Assembly (NCBI RefSeq): GCF_016894345.1
Contig: NZ_CP069798.1
Span: forward strand, 372,001-436,000
DNA: 64,000 nt
Source: Paralysiella testudinis
GTDB lineage: Bacteria; Pseudomonadota; Gammaproteobacteria; Burkholderiales; Neisseriaceae
Direction of reading: 5' to 3'
Of the stretch, positions 1-8,325 are shown piece by piece (positions within the stretch are counted from its first letter, which is position 1; each line of letters starts with the position of its first letter). A model generated the notes under the pieces. The model made no database searches. It saw only the letters and a program-made list of their open reading frames with translations, and was not told the origin of the DNA. A program made the position numbers and the translations under genes.

Positions 1-180
1 GGTGAGCGCCGCAGCAAACAACAGTGCGCCGCCTTCCAGATATAAGCCGGCCAACGGCCCGGTGCGCCACGACGACAGAAACGGCACCACACACAATAAA
101 GCCAACCCTAGCCACCACACCCACGTGGCCGATACGCCGCCACGCTCATGCCAAGCCGCGGCTACATTGTCCCGAATCAT
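1..180 (-). CDS. Membrane protein, N-terminal part only (runs off the left edge)
   Basis: An open frame begins at an ATG at 178-180 that overlaps the stop codon of the DUF2069 gene (ATGA), so the two are translationally coupled. Sixty codons are visible before the window ends. After a short charged start (MIRDNVAAAWHERGG) there is a hydrophobic stretch around residues 20-36, a short polar break with SSWRTGP, and a second hydrophobic stretch, as in a polytopic inner-membrane protein. The pattern recalls the start of O-antigen ligase or pilin-glycosylation ligase proteins, but no signature is visible and I do not assign a function. The rest of the gene lies to the left of this window. Confidence 0.55.
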   Translation of the reverse strand, partial: MIRDNVAAAWHERGGVSATWVWWLGLALLCVVPFLSSWRTGPLAGLYLEGGALLFAAALT

Positions 181-548
181 GCTGCCTCCCGCCGTGCCAA
201 CTGCAAATAACGCAAATCGGCCACAAAAAACACCACCGCACACAGCAATGCCGCCGCGGCACACCAACGGCTGGCCGCTGTGGCATCAAACAAACGCATT
301 ACCGCCTCGGCGGCATAAAACAACACCAACATGCTGGCATATTGATAAGTATAAATTTTGCCCTTGAGTATGCCCGCCAGCGGCAAGCATAACGGCAAGG
401 CCTTGAGCGCCAGCCACGAGCCACCCGAACGCAACGGCGCCCACCACAGCTCCCAACCCAGACTGATGATGATCAGCCCCACCCATGCCGTTATTGCCAC
501 AAGCAAAATCTGTTGCCGGTTTAGTTTCATTACGATTGCCATTGCCAT
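177..548 (-). CDS. DUF2069 family small membrane protein
   Basis: A 123-aa protein of the DUF2069 family, whose function is unknown. It shows about four hydrophobic segments: around the ILLVAITAWVGLIIISLGWELWW stretch near the N-terminus, an LPLCLPLAGILKG segment with the conserved GKIYTYQYASM loop, and two C-terminal helices. The frame stays open up to 614, but that extension would translate through the uptake-sequence hairpin at 571-599. I therefore place the start at 548, with an AAAG upstream; the ATG at 530 is an alternative. The gene lies downstream of tatC, separated by the hairpin, and its stop overlaps the start of the next membrane gene. Confidence 0.75.
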   Translation of the reverse strand: MAMAIVMKLNRQQILLVAITAWVGLIIISLGWELWWAPLRSGGSWLALKALPLCLPLAGILKGKIYTYQYASMLVLFYAAEAVMRLFDATAASRWCAAAALLCAVVFFVADLRYLQLARREAA

Positions 549-570
549 TATCTTTACTTGATACATATAC

Positions 571-599
571 TTCAGGCTGCCTGAAAAGGCAGCCTGAAG
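571..599 (-). terminator. Inverted uptake-sequence pair, terminator after tatC
   Basis: Two facing AGGCTGCCTGAA copies give an 11-bp perfect stem (TTCAGGCTGCC) with a six-base loop, 48 bases beyond the tatC stop. Paired uptake sequences acting as intrinsic terminators are typical of Neisseriaceae. Confidence 0.75.
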
Positions 600-646
600 C
601 GAATTTGTTGCCATTGTAGCGGATTGCGTGCACGCCGGGTTTGGTT

Positions 647-1414
647 TTATTCCTCATCCGCAGACACGCTGGCTGCCCGCTTGCCCAGCAAACGGCAGCA
701 CACAATGCCCAGCTCATAGAGCACAATCAGCGGCAGTGCCAGTAAGGTTTGTGAAATCACATCCGGCGGGGTCACAATCGCCGCCACCACAAAAGCGCCC
801 ACAATCACATACGCCCGCGCCGTTTTCAGCTGTGCCACGCTCACCACCCCCATGCGGTTCAGCAAAATCACCACCACCGGGGTTTCAAACACCACACCAA
901 ACGCCACAAACATGCCCAACACAAACGACAAGTATTTGTCGATGTCGGTGGCCATGCTCACGCCCGCCGGCGTGACCCCGGCCAGAAATTTAAACACCAC
1001 CGGAAACACAAAAAAGTAGGCAAAGGCCATCCCCGCAAAAAACAGCACTATGCTGGAAAACAGCACCGGGAAAATCAGCCGTTTTTCATGTCGGTAGAGG
1101 CCGGGCGCCACAAAGGCCCATACTTGGTAAAGGGTGTGCGGTAAGGTGATTAAAAATGCCACCATCAAGGTCACTTTCACCGGCACAAAAAACGGCGCAA
1201 TCACATCGGTGGCAATCATGCTGGTGCCCGCCGGCAGGTTTACCATCAAGGGCTGCGCCACAAAGGTATACAGCTTTTGCGCAAACGGCATCAGCGCAAA
1301 AAAACACACCAGCAATACCAACACCAGCCACATCAGGCGGCGGCGCAATTCCAGCAGGTGGGCCATCAGCGTTTGCGGCTCGGCTTGCGGTTCGGCGGGC
1401 GAAGGGGAAGACAT
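647..1414 (-). CDS. tatC: Sec-independent protein translocase TatC
   Basis: A 255-aa inner-membrane protein, the TatC core of the twin-arginine translocase, which recognises RR signal peptides and works with TatA and TatB to export folded proteins. Seen: the LMAHLLELRRRLM start typical of TatC, six hydrophobic segments, the FVAPGLYRHEKR loop and the FETPVV motif. I chose the start at 1414 (MSSPSPAEPQ) because a longer open frame to 1648 reads back through tatB in another frame and has no TatC-like sequence. It is the last gene of tatABC, seven bases after tatB. A likely substrate lies nearby: the hydrolase at 7022-8137 carries an RR signal. Confidence 0.96.
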   Translation of the reverse strand: MSSPSPAEPQAEPQTLMAHLLELRRRLMWLVLVLLVCFFALMPFAQKLYTFVAQPLMVNLPAGTSMIATDVIAPFFVPVKVTLMVAFLITLPHTLYQVWAFVAPGLYRHEKRLIFPVLFSSIVLFFAGMAFAYFFVFPVVFKFLAGVTPAGVSMATDIDKYLSFVLGMFVAFGVVFETPVVVILLNRMGVVSVAQLKTARAYVIVGAFVVAAIVTPPDVISQTLLALPLIVLYELGIVCCRLLGKRAASVSADEE

Positions 1415-1421
1415 ACAGAAC

Positions 1422-1901
1422 TTATTCCGGTAACGAATGACGGCGCACCCGCAATTGCGGGCGTGCACGGGGGCGCGGGCGCAAATCGCGTTTGCGCTGC
1501 AAGGCTTGACGGCGCAACGACACCGTGTGCGTGTGATTCGCGCTAGGCCAATTGGGCGGGGGCGTGTCTGTGGCGAAATCGGCCGGGCTGCGTTGCGGCG
1601 GCAGCCGCTCCCACGCCGGGCGTTGCTGCCAGTCGGGCAAATCGGCATTGAGCGCCTGTGCGCTTTGGCTGAGCTCCTGCTGTAGCTGCCGCGCCGCTGC
1701 GGTTAGACCGTCTTTGGCCTCCACCAATTCGGCCATGCCCGCCTGCGTGCTTAAATCGGTTTTGATGTTGGCAACAAAATGCTGTAAGCGACCCAGCCAC
1801 TGTCCGGCGGTGCGTGCCACCTTGGGCAGCCGCTCTGGCCCCAACACCACCAGCGCCACCACCGCAATCAGCAGCATTTCGCTGAAACCCATTTCAAACA
1901 T
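1422..1901 (-). CDS. tatB: Twin-arginine translocase subunit TatB
   Basis: A 159-aa protein with the TatB layout: a short periplasmic start (MFEMGFSEM), one membrane helix (residues about 8-22), the hinge LGPERLPKVART, an amphipathic helix, then a long polar tail. The tail here is rich in Gln, Pro and Arg (residues about 90-159) and ends in a very basic stretch. TatB partners TatC in the substrate-binding complex. The gene sits six bases after tatA and seven before tatC, so the three form one unit. Confidence 0.95.
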   Translation of the reverse strand: MFEMGFSEMLLIAVVALVVLGPERLPKVARTAGQWLGRLQHFVANIKTDLSTQAGMAELVEAKDGLTAAARQLQQELSQSAQALNADLPDWQQRPAWERLPPQRSPADFATDTPPPNWPSANHTHTVSLRRQALQRKRDLRPRPRARPQLRVRRHSLPE

Positions 1902-1907
1902 GGCGGT

Positions 1908-2126
1908 TTACGATTTGCTTTGGTCGGACTTGGTTTCGCTGTGTTGATGTTCAATCACATCGTCTTTGCCGCCTTTGGCCGCCTCGCTGCCCTCATTCAA
2001 GCCTTGCTTGAAGTCGTGCACCGCTCCGCCCAAATCCTTGCCCATATTGCGCAATTTTTTGGTGCCGAAAATCAGCACCACAATCAGCAGCACCAGCAAC
2101 CAGTGCCAAACAGAAGAAATACCCAC
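1908..2126 (-). CDS. tatA: Twin-arginine translocase subunit TatA
   Basis: A 72-aa protein with the TatA pattern: a periplasmic N-terminus (MGISSVWHW), a single membrane helix, the [17 protein letters not shown] hinge and amphipathic helix, and a short acidic/polar tail. TatA oligomers form the protein-conducting part of the Tat pathway. It is the first gene of tatABC and follows hisE after an 82-base gap that contains a strong hairpin, so Tat expression is probably at least partly separate from the his genes. Confidence 0.95.
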   Translation of the reverse strand: MGISSVWHWLLVLLIVVLIFGTKKLRNMGKDLGGAVHDFKQGLNEGSEAAKGGKDDVIEHQHSETKSDQSKS

Positions 2127-2153
2127 GTTGGTTTCCTTTATTCAATAACGGGT

Positions 2154-2188
2154 TTTCAGGCAGCCTAATTTACCTAGGCTGCCTGAAA
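2154..2188 (-). terminator. Uptake-sequence hairpin between hisE and tatA
   Basis: A 14-bp perfect stem (TTTCAGGCAGCCTA / TAGGCTGCCTGAAA) with a seven-base loop, placed directly after the hisE stop. It is a probable terminator or attenuator separating the his cluster from tatABC. Confidence 0.75.
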
Positions 2189-2208
2189 GGTTGGATAAAC
2201 ACAAATAA

Positions 2209-2565
2209 TTACGCTGTCGTGCGGCCGGCTTTTTCATCCAGGCCGGAAATATTTTGGCGCCGCTTCAATTCCATCAATACATCTTCCGGGCGCAAGCCGT
2301 GATGCGCCAGCAATACCATGGTGTGAAACCACTCGTCGGCAATTTCTTTAATGATTTGCAATTTATTGCCGTCTTTGGAAGCCATCAAAATTTCACCGGC
2401 TTCTTCAATCACTTTTTTGAGGATTTTGTCTTCGCCCTCATGCAGCAGCTGCGACACATAAGAGCTGCCCGGTGCGGCATTGCGGCGGATTTCCATCACA
2501 TCGGCAATGTCGCTGAGCACCGTATCCAGATGCATTTTTTTTAATTGGCTTTCCATCGCGTCCAT
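2209..2565 (-). CDS. hisE: Phosphoribosyl-ATP pyrophosphatase HisE
   Basis: A 118-aa cytoplasmic enzyme for the second step of histidine synthesis, hydrolysing PR-ATP to PR-AMP. It has the MazG/HisE-type helical fold, with the metal-binding pattern VIEEAGEILMAS and the ADEWFHTMVLL helix. The start at 2565 (MDAMESQ) has a good AAGGAG eight bases upstream. HisE and HisI are separate proteins here, unlike the fused HisIE of enteric bacteria. The gene is co-directional with hisI, 85 bases away across a single uptake sequence. Confidence 0.95.
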   Translation of the reverse strand: MDAMESQLKKMHLDTVLSDIADVMEIRRNAAPGSSYVSQLLHEGEDKILKKVIEEAGEILMASKDGNKLQIIKEIADEWFHTMVLLAHHGLRPEDVLMELKRRQNISGLDEKAGRTTA

Positions 2566-2650
2566 TTATTGCTCCTTAAAATCACAGGCTGCCTGAAACG
2601 GTTTATACCCATAATATCCAACGCAGTTAGGTTGTTTTATAGGGTGGGTA

Positions 2651-3049
2651 TTATTTGCCGTAAATGGCGGCTTCATCCTTAATCACCGCATCCACCACTT
2701 CCCAGCCGCTGCCGTTCCACACCCGGTAAAAACAGCTTTCGCGCCCGGTGTGGCAGGCAATGCCGCCCGCTTGCTCAATTAGCATCACCACCGCATCGCC
2801 GTCGCAGTCTAGCCGCAGTTGATGAACTTTTTGTGTATGGCCTGACTCTTCGCCCTTCATCCACTGCTTTTGGCGCGAGCGGCTGTAGTAATGGGCAAAG
2901 CCGGTGGCGGCGGTTTGTTGCAGTGCTTCGGCATTCATCCACGCCACCATCAACACACGCAGGGTTTGCGCATCTTGGGCAATGGCGCACACCAAGCCTT
3001 GTTCGTTCCATTTGACGGCATCCAGCCAAGCCGTTTGCTGATTTTGCAT
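2651..3049 (-). CDS. hisI: Phosphoribosyl-AMP cyclohydrolase HisI
   Basis: A 132-aa enzyme for the third histidine step, opening the PR-AMP ring. Metal-binding features are present: the [10 protein letters not shown] stretch and [11 protein letters not shown], the hallmark of monofunctional HisI. I set the start at [14 protein letters not shown] (3049); an open frame further upstream overlaps hisF in another frame and has no family similarity. It follows hisF by 34 bases and precedes hisE. Confidence 0.95.
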   Translation of the reverse strand: MQNQQTAWLDAVKWNEQGLVCAIAQDAQTLRVLMVAWMNAEALQQTAATGFAHYYSRSRQKQWMKGEESGHTQKVHQLRLDCDGDAVVMLIEQAGGIACHTGRESCFYRVWNGSGWEVVDAVIKDEAAIYGK

Positions 3050-3083
3050 AAATGCTTTCTCGGGGTTGATGCGGCAAGCCCTA

Positions 3084-3851
3084 TTATAAGCGCACTTCAA
3101 TACCGGCGGCGCGCATCGCCGCCTTGGCGTCGGCAATGCGCACTTCGCCGAAATGAAAAATACTGGCCGCCAGCACCGCATCGGCATGGCCTTGCAACAC
3201 ACCTTCCACCAAATGCTGCGCATTGCCCACGCCGCCGGAAGCAATCACCGGAATGGCGACCGCATCGCTAACCGCTCGGGTAAGCGCCAAATTAAAACCG
3301 GCCTTGGTGCCGTCTCTGTCCATGCTGGTGAGCAAAATTTCACCGGCACCGCGTGCGGCCATATTTTGCCCCCACGCCACCGCATCAATGCCGGTGGGGC
3401 GGCGCCCGCCGTGGGTAAACACTTCCCAGCGGCTGTTGTCTGCGTTTACCGCCTTGGCATCAATCGCCACCACAATCGCCTGATTGCCGAAAAAACCGCT
3501 GGCTTCGTTGACCAAGTCCGGATTGGTGATGGCGGCGGTATTTATGCCCACTTTATCGGCACCGGCATTGAGCAGGCGGCGTACATCGGCCACGCTGCGC
3601 ACACCGCCGCCGACGGTGAGCGGGATAAACACTTGGCTGGCCACATCTTCAATCACGTGCAGCAAGGTGTCGCGATTATCGCTGCTGGCGGTGATGTCCA
3701 AAAAGGTGATTTCGTCGGCCCCTTCGTCATTGTAGCGCTTGGCCACTTCCACCGGGTTGCCCGCATCGCGCAGCGCCAAAAAGTTAATGCCTTTCACCAC
3801 GCGGCCATTGTCGACGTCGAGGCAGGGAATAATGCGTTTGGCCAATGCCAT
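3084..3851 (-). CDS. hisF: Imidazole glycerol phosphate synthase subunit HisF
   Basis: A 255-aa (beta/alpha)8 cyclase that joins PRFAR with the ammonia made by HisH to form imidazole glycerol phosphate and AICAR. Seen: the start [21 protein letters not shown] with the catalytic Asp at residue 12, the phosphate-binding VGGGVRS loop, [11 protein letters not shown], and the C-terminal IASGGVGN loop. The length is normal. It is separated from hisA by a small membrane gene (3879-4205). Confidence 0.97.
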   Translation of the reverse strand: MALAKRIIPCLDVDNGRVVKGINFLALRDAGNPVEVAKRYNDEGADEITFLDITASSDNRDTLLHVIEDVASQVFIPLTVGGGVRSVADVRRLLNAGADKVGINTAAITNPDLVNEASGFFGNQAIVVAIDAKAVNADNSRWEVFTHGGRRPTGIDAVAWGQNMAARGAGEILLTSMDRDGTKAGFNLALTRAVSDAVAIPVIASGGVGNAQHLVEGVLQGHADAVLAASIFHFGEVRIADAKAAMRAAGIEVRL

Positions 3852-3878
3852 GATATGCTCTTTATTGTTTTATTGTTT

Positions 3879-4205
3879 TTAAGGCGTGCTGCCCAGCCAG
3901 TCGATGGCCAGATTCAAGGCCGCCGCGTCCACAAAGAAATACGCCACTCCGGCCAGCGCGGCAAACAGCAAGGCGCTAATGGCATTGGTAGCCAATACAT
4001 CCATTAGCCAAAACGCCACCAACGCCAGCAGCCAGCGCAAAAACCAACTCAAGAGCCACACCGCGCTTACTTCCGGCACTTGCCATGCCATCAGATAAAA
4101 AATCACCATGGCAATAAAGGTAAAAAAGCTGGCCTCCCAAAACACCTGTTTTGGCCGATTGGCACTGAGCCACAGCCATATACCCAACAATAGTGCTGCA
4201 ATCAT
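3879..4205 (-). CDS. Small hydrophobic membrane protein between hisA and hisF
   Basis: A 108-aa protein with three or four hydrophobic helices and many Trp and Ala residues (for example WLSWFLRWLLALVAFWL). It starts at an ATG preceded by AAGGGAG, so it is clearly meant to be translated. It sits in the his cluster with gaps of 27 and 32 bases to hisF and hisA, and so is co-transcribed with them. I recognise no family motif. It is not a known histidine enzyme, and its role is unknown. Confidence 0.8.
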   Translation of the reverse strand: MIAALLLGIWLWLSANRPKQVFWEASFFTFIAMVIFYLMAWQVPEVSAVWLLSWFLRWLLALVAFWLMDVLATNAISALLFAALAGVAYFFVDAAALNLAIDWLGSTP

Positions 4206-4237
4206 ACTTTCTCCCTTGTATTAAAATGCCGGGCTGT

Positions 4238-4990
4238 TTATCCGGCCTGACCGCTGACCCATTGGTCAGCCTGTTGTTGAGCTGCCTGAAAGTCAATACT
4301 GCCTTCGTAAATGGCACGTCCGGTAATGGCGCCCATAATGCCGCTGTCGGCCACTTCGCACAGGGCTTTAACGTCGTTCATGTCGGTGAGGCCGCCGGAG
4401 GCAATCACCGGCACGCGCACGGCTTCGGCCAATTTTACCGTGGCCTCGATATTCACGCCGTTCATCATGCCGTCGCGGCCGATGTCGGTGTAGATAATGC
4501 TGTCCACACCATAATCGGCAAAGCGTTGCGCCAGCTCGATTACATGGTATTTGGTGATTTTGGCCCAGCCGTCAATCGCCACTTGGCCGTCTTTGGCATC
4601 CAGCCCCACAATAATTTGGCCGGGAAAGGCATCGCAGGCATCGTGCAGAAATTGCGGTGTTTTCACCGCCGCAGTGCCGATAATCACGTATTGCAGCCCC
4701 AAGTCGAGGTATTTTTCGACGGTATCCAAATCACGGATGCCGCCACCCAATTGCACCGGCATATCGGCCGATACTTCGGCCAAAATCTCTTTGATGGCGC
4801 CAAAATTTTTCGGCTTACCGGCAAATGCACCGTCCAAATCCACCAAATGCAGGCGGCGGGCGCCTTGATTGCGCCAGTGCACGGCCATTTCGGCGGGGCT
4901 GTCGGAAAACACGGTGGCCTGATCCATCAGGCCTTGCTTCAGGCGCACACATTGGCCTGCTTTTAAATCGATGGCGGGTATCAGTAACAT
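4238..4990 (-). CDS. hisA: ProFAR isomerase HisA
   Basis: A 250-aa (beta/alpha)8 isomerase that converts ProFAR to PRFAR. Seen: the start [20 protein letters not shown] with the catalytic Asp in AIDLK, LGGGIRD at the first phosphate loop, IIGTAAVK, the [10 protein letters not shown] segment carrying the second acid, and IASGGL at the second phosphate loop. Length and layout are those of the family. It lies between hisH and the small membrane gene, on the same strand. Confidence 0.97.
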   Translation of the reverse strand: MLLIPAIDLKAGQCVRLKQGLMDQATVFSDSPAEMAVHWRNQGARRLHLVDLDGAFAGKPKNFGAIKEILAEVSADMPVQLGGGIRDLDTVEKYLDLGLQYVIIGTAAVKTPQFLHDACDAFPGQIIVGLDAKDGQVAIDGWAKITKYHVIELAQRFADYGVDSIIYTDIGRDGMMNGVNIEATVKLAEAVRVPVIASGGLTDMNDVKALCEVADSGIMGAITGRAIYEGSIDFQAAQQQADQWVSGQAG

Positions 4991-5086
4991 GGCAAATTAA
5001 GGTGTTTGAATAAGAAAGTTAAATTTTAAGCAACGGCGGCTTTCAGGCAGCCTTAGGCGCCATACCAACAACAACAGACGCTTAGT

Positions 5087-5737
5087 TTATACTGTTCCGT
5101 CCCAACGGATAAAGTTTTCCAGCAGTTTCAAGCCCGCATCGTGGCTTTTTTCGGCGTGAAACTGGGTGGCAAACACGTTATCACGGCCCACAATACAGGC
5201 AAATTCATTGGGATATTCGCTGCTGCCCAATACAATATCGGGATTTTTTGGTGCGAAATAATAGCTGTGCACAAAATAGAACCGCGCATCCTGCGCCACG
5301 CCGGCAAACAGCGGATGTGGCTGCGTTTGGCGCACGGTGTTCCAGCCCATGTGCGGCACTTTAAGGTGGCGGCCTTCGGCATCGGCTGCGGGCGGTACAA
5401 AGCGTTTGACTTCGCCGCCAAACCAGCCCAAACCGGGCGTATCGCCTTCTTCGCTGTGTTCAAACAGCAATTGCGCACCCACACAAATACCGAAGAAAGG
5501 CTTGTTTTTTAAGCCATCGGCCACCGCTTCGCCCAAACCGCTGCGCTGCAAGGCCGCCATACAGTCGGGCATAGCGCCTTGGCCGGGGAAAACGATTTTA
5601 TCCGCCGCCCACACCACTTCGGGGCGGTCGGTGAGTGTGATTTGTGCGGCGCTGGCGACCAAATCGCGGGCGGCCTGCACCGACTTCAACACCGAGTGCA
5701 AATTGCCCATACCGTAGTCGACAATGGCGATATTCAT
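5087..5737 (-). CDS. hisH: Imidazole glycerol phosphate synthase glutaminase subunit HisH
   Basis: A 216-aa class I glutamine amidotransferase that supplies ammonia to HisF. Seen: start MNIAIVDYGMGNLHSV, the oxyanion strand PGQGAM, the nucleophile Cys85 in GICVGAQLLFE, and the C-terminal His/Glu pair in QFHAEKS. It is the first gene of the his cluster here. No his-leader peptide is evident in the upstream 230 bases. A single uptake sequence lies in the 96-base gap to hisA. Confidence 0.97.
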   Translation of the reverse strand: MNIAIVDYGMGNLHSVLKSVQAARDLVASAAQITLTDRPEVVWAADKIVFPGQGAMPDCMAALQRSGLGEAVADGLKNKPFFGICVGAQLLFEHSEEGDTPGLGWFGGEVKRFVPPAADAEGRHLKVPHMGWNTVRQTQPHPLFAGVAQDARFYFVHSYYFAPKNPDIVLGSSEYPNEFACIVGRDNVFATQFHAEKSHDAGLKLLENFIRWDGTV

Positions 5738-5857
5738 AGATGGCGGCTGCTTTCTTTAAAGTGCTTGCCTGATTTTGCCGCATCTTGGCACCGGATTGAA
5801 ATCCAAACCCAAACATGGGTTTGTTTTTTGGTGTTGGATTGGCTTTTTAAAACAATC

Positions 5858-5884
5858 AGGCTGCCTGAGGTTTTCAGGCAGCCT
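5858..5884 (-). terminator. Uptake-sequence hairpin, end of the 5971-8137 gene group
   Basis: Facing AGGCTGCCTGA and TCAGGCAGCCT form an 11-bp stem with a five-base loop. It follows the stop at 5971 on the minus strand and lies upstream of hisH. Confidence 0.7.
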
Positions 5885-5970
5885 ACAATAATACCGTAAT
5901 CCTTAGAAACTGTTAACAATTTATAGTAGATTGATTGCCATTGCGCGCGGCACGTGCTGGCCTGTGCTGT

Positions 5971-6390
5971 TTATTTCGCCACGTCTATGGTCATTGTTTT
6001 GGCATGATTCAATGCGCTGTAATCGCCGTCAAATTTGCCCAGATAAATCAACCCGCCCGCATCAGGGCCGCCTTTATAAAATAAAGCCAAATTGCCCCAC
6101 GGCGCGTAGTAAGTAATATCACCGGGTTTGCCCTGATAGCGCGCAGGTGCGCCGGCGGTGTTTAATTTGAATGACGGGCGGGCGATTTTTTCACTCGCCG
6201 CGTAGTCTTCCAGCGGCAGGGTGAACGGCATTTTCTCTAGCAAGCTGCGCGCGCTCGGGTTGTCGGCGAGCGTGGCGTAGTGCACTTGATTGTCCAGCGT
6301 GATTTTAACTTTCATTTCTCTGGCCTCCGAATACGGGGCGCATGCCGCAAAGGCAAACGCCAAACCCAATAGGGATAACAATTTTTTCAT
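5971..6390 (-). CDS. Cyclophilin-like fold lipoprotein
   Basis: A 139-aa exported protein. The start MKKLLSLLGLAFAFAAC gives a short signal peptide with Cys17 in a plausible lipobox, so it is probably a lipoprotein. The mature part (MKVKITLDNQVHYATLADNPSARSLLEKMP, then KPGDITYYAPWGNLALFYKG) matches the cyclophilin-like domain family often found beside flavodoxins, hydrolases and LysR regulators; its biochemical role is not established. It starts ten bases after the acetyltransferase gene ends, so the two are coupled. An upstream in-frame start at 6399 adds three residues. Confidence 0.75.
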   Translation of the reverse strand: MKKLLSLLGLAFAFAACAPYSEAREMKVKITLDNQVHYATLADNPSARSLLEKMPFTLPLEDYAASEKIARPSFKLNTAGAPARYQGKPGDITYYAPWGNLALFYKGGPDAGGLIYLGKFDGDYSALNHAKTMTIDVAK

Positions 6391-6400
6391 CTTTATCACC

Positions 6401-6949
6401 TTAAATGGTTTTGATGACTTTGGCGGGAATTCCTCCGACGATGGTATTCGGCGGCACGTCTTTACTCACCACCGCGCCGGCGGCAACGATGGCGTTTTCG
6501 CCCACGGCTACGCCCGGCAAAATGGTGGCGTTGGCGCCTATCCACGCATTTTTGCAAATCCGCACGGGGTTTAAAATAATGCCACGCCGCGCTTGCGGAT
6601 CAACCGGATGATTTACGCTGATGATGTTGGCGCGCGAGCCGATTAACACATTGTCTTCCAACGTGATGCCGCCCAAATCGGTAAACATCACACCGCTGTT
6701 GATGAACACGTTTTTGCCGATGCGCAGATGCCGCCCAAAGTCGCTGTACAGCGGTAAATTCACGTGCAGGTGGTCATCGATTTCGGCGCCGGTAATTTGT
6801 GCCAGCAACGCCCTGATGTCGGCTTGACTTCGAAATGCGCCGCTTAATTCGGCAATCAGCGGCGCGTTTTCATCGACAATACGGTGGATTTCGGCAAATA
6901 AATCACTGTCGGGGGCGATGGTTTGGTTTTTAGGAATAGCGATTTTCAT
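6401..6949 (-). CDS. Hexapeptide-repeat sugar O-acetyltransferase
   Basis: A 182-aa left-handed beta-helix acyltransferase of the maltose/galactoside acetyltransferase type. Seen: an N-terminal helical region, then hexapeptide turns ([23 protein letters not shown]), the catalytic His in ISVNHPVD, and the closing segment [36 protein letters not shown]. It probably acetylates a sugar or related hydroxyl using acetyl-CoA; the substrate cannot be read from the sequence. It lies between the hydrolase and the cyclophilin-like gene. Confidence 0.88.
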   Translation of the reverse strand: MKIAIPKNQTIAPDSDLFAEIHRIVDENAPLIAELSGAFRSQADIRALLAQITGAEIDDHLHVNLPLYSDFGRHLRIGKNVFINSGVMFTDLGGITLEDNVLIGSRANIISVNHPVDPQARRGIILNPVRICKNAWIGANATILPGVAVGENAIVAAGAVVSKDVPPNTIVGGIPAKVIKTI

Positions 6950-6967
6950 ATTGTTTCTTTATATTTT

Positions 6968-7007
6968 AAGGCTACCTGAAAGCCTGTTTTTACTTTCAGG
7001 TAGCCTT
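6968..7007 (-). terminator. Eikenella-dialect uptake-sequence hairpin
   Basis: AAGGCTACCTGAAAG faces its complement across ten bases, a 15-bp stem. It uses the AGGCTACCTGAA dialect rather than the AGGCTGCCTGAA used at most sites here. It lies between the hydrolase stop (7022) and the acetyltransferase start (6949). Confidence 0.7.
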
Positions 7008-7021
7008 ATTACCCAACAGGC

Positions 7022-8137
7022 TTATTTCAAATTCGCTTTAAAAAACTGTTCGAATTTATCAAACGGGATTTTGCCCGTGGTATTGTCGTACAAATCGGTG
7101 TGATATGCGCCCGGCACGATATACAGCTCTTTGTTTTTGCTGCCCAAAGCTTTAAACGCATCTTCCGAGAAATAACGCGAATGCGCTTTTTCGCCGTGCA
7201 CCATCAATACGGGCGCGCGCATTTCGGCAGCGTACTGCAAAATCGGCATATTTACCATAGAAATCATGGCGGTAGTGGCCCATGAACCGTTCGGGTTCGA
7301 GTTGGCCGCGCGCGGATGGAAGCCGCGTTTGGTGGTGTAAAACTCTGAATAATCCGCCATAAATTTCGGCGTTTCACTGTTGATTTGATCGGCGGTTAAA
7401 TTGTTGCGCGGCGACAGCGTGGCATAGCCGTTTTTCGAGGCTTCCCAGCGGTTATTATTCATTTCCTGTTTCATTTTATAACGCGCATCGGCATCCACGC
7501 TGTCGTTGTAGCCTTTTGCGTTGACGCGCGTCATGTCATACATGGTGCTGGTGGCCACGGCTTTGATACGGGTGTCGCTAATTGCCGCATTGAGCGCGAA
7601 ACCGCCCCAGCCGCAAATGCCTAAAATGCCGATTTCATCACGGTTCACGTTATCCAGCGAACCTAAAAAATCCACCGCAGCGCTGAAGTCTTCGGTGTTG
7701 ATGTCGGGCGAGGCCATATTGCGCGGTTCGCCGCCGCTCTCGCCGGTGAACGAGCCGTCAAACGCCAGCGTAATAAAGCCGCGCTCGGCCAGGGTTTGGG
7801 CATACAGGCCAGAAGACTGCTCTTTCACCGCGCCAAACGGGCCGCTCACGGCAATCGCCGGCAGCTTGCCGCGGGCATTTTTCGGGGTGTATAAATCCGC
7901 CGCCAGCGTGATGCCGTAGCGGTTTTTAAAGGTCACTTTGCGGTGGTCGACTTTATTGCTTTGCGGAAAAATTTTGTCCCATTCTTGGGTGAGCGGTAAA
8001 TTCATGGTCGGGTTTCCTTGATGGGTTGTGGCGGCAGGTTGTGCCAATGCCGGAACAGCAGCAGTTGCCATAATAGCGGCGGTGAATGTTGCCAAAGCAG
8101 ATTGCGTAAAACGGCGGCGTGATAATTGCAGATTCAT
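7022..8137 (-). CDS. Tat-exported alpha/beta hydrolase with Cys nucleophile
   Basis: A 371-aa exported hydrolase. The N-terminus MNLQLSRRRFTQSALATF is a twin-arginine signal peptide with a probable AQA cleavage site near residue 34. The catalytic domain has the oxyanion region VSGPFG, the nucleophile elbow GICGWGG with Cys (about residue 175) in place of Ser, and a C-terminal His in VPGAYHTDLYD. A Cys nucleophile is known in dienelactone hydrolases. I start it at 8137, where AAGGAAA precedes the ATG. It diverges from the LysR gene at 8326, which probably controls it. The substrate is unknown. Confidence 0.85.
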   Translation of the reverse strand: MNLQLSRRRFTQSALATFTAAIMATAAVPALAQPAATTHQGNPTMNLPLTQEWDKIFPQSNKVDHRKVTFKNRYGITLAADLYTPKNARGKLPAIAVSGPFGAVKEQSSGLYAQTLAERGFITLAFDGSFTGESGGEPRNMASPDINTEDFSAAVDFLGSLDNVNRDEIGILGICGWGGFALNAAISDTRIKAVATSTMYDMTRVNAKGYNDSVDADARYKMKQEMNNNRWEASKNGYATLSPRNNLTADQINSETPKFMADYSEFYTTKRGFHPRAANSNPNGSWATTAMISMVNMPILQYAAEMRAPVLMVHGEKAHSRYFSEDAFKALGSKNKELYIVPGAYHTDLYDNTTGKIPFDKFEQFFKANLK

Positions 8138-8325
8138 ATTCAATTTCCTTTTATTTGGTAAATAGTGTGTTTAGTGATTCGATGGAGGCCATTGTAAGAC
8201 TGTTTGAATTTCAGGTAAATTCATGAATTTTGATTTCATAATTTCTAAAATAGAAATTATTACTTGCCTGAGCCGATATGTTTGGGCTATGTTGGCAACT
8301 AATCTGGTTGCACGAGGAAACCGCT
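8138..8325. promoter_or_regulatory. Divergent promoter region with LysR-type operator
   Basis: The AT-rich gap between the hydrolase and the LysR gene contains a perfect palindrome at 8238-8260 (ATAATTTCTA, AAA, TAGAAATTAT) with the T-N11-A form of LysR boxes, and a second palindrome AATTCATGAATT at about 8217-8228. Both are well placed for a regulator acting on the divergent genes. Confidence 0.6.

Noticed and set aside
647-1648. Longer version of tatC starting at 1648
   Set aside because: The extra 78 residues are tatB read in another frame, rich in Arg and Cys and unlike TatC.
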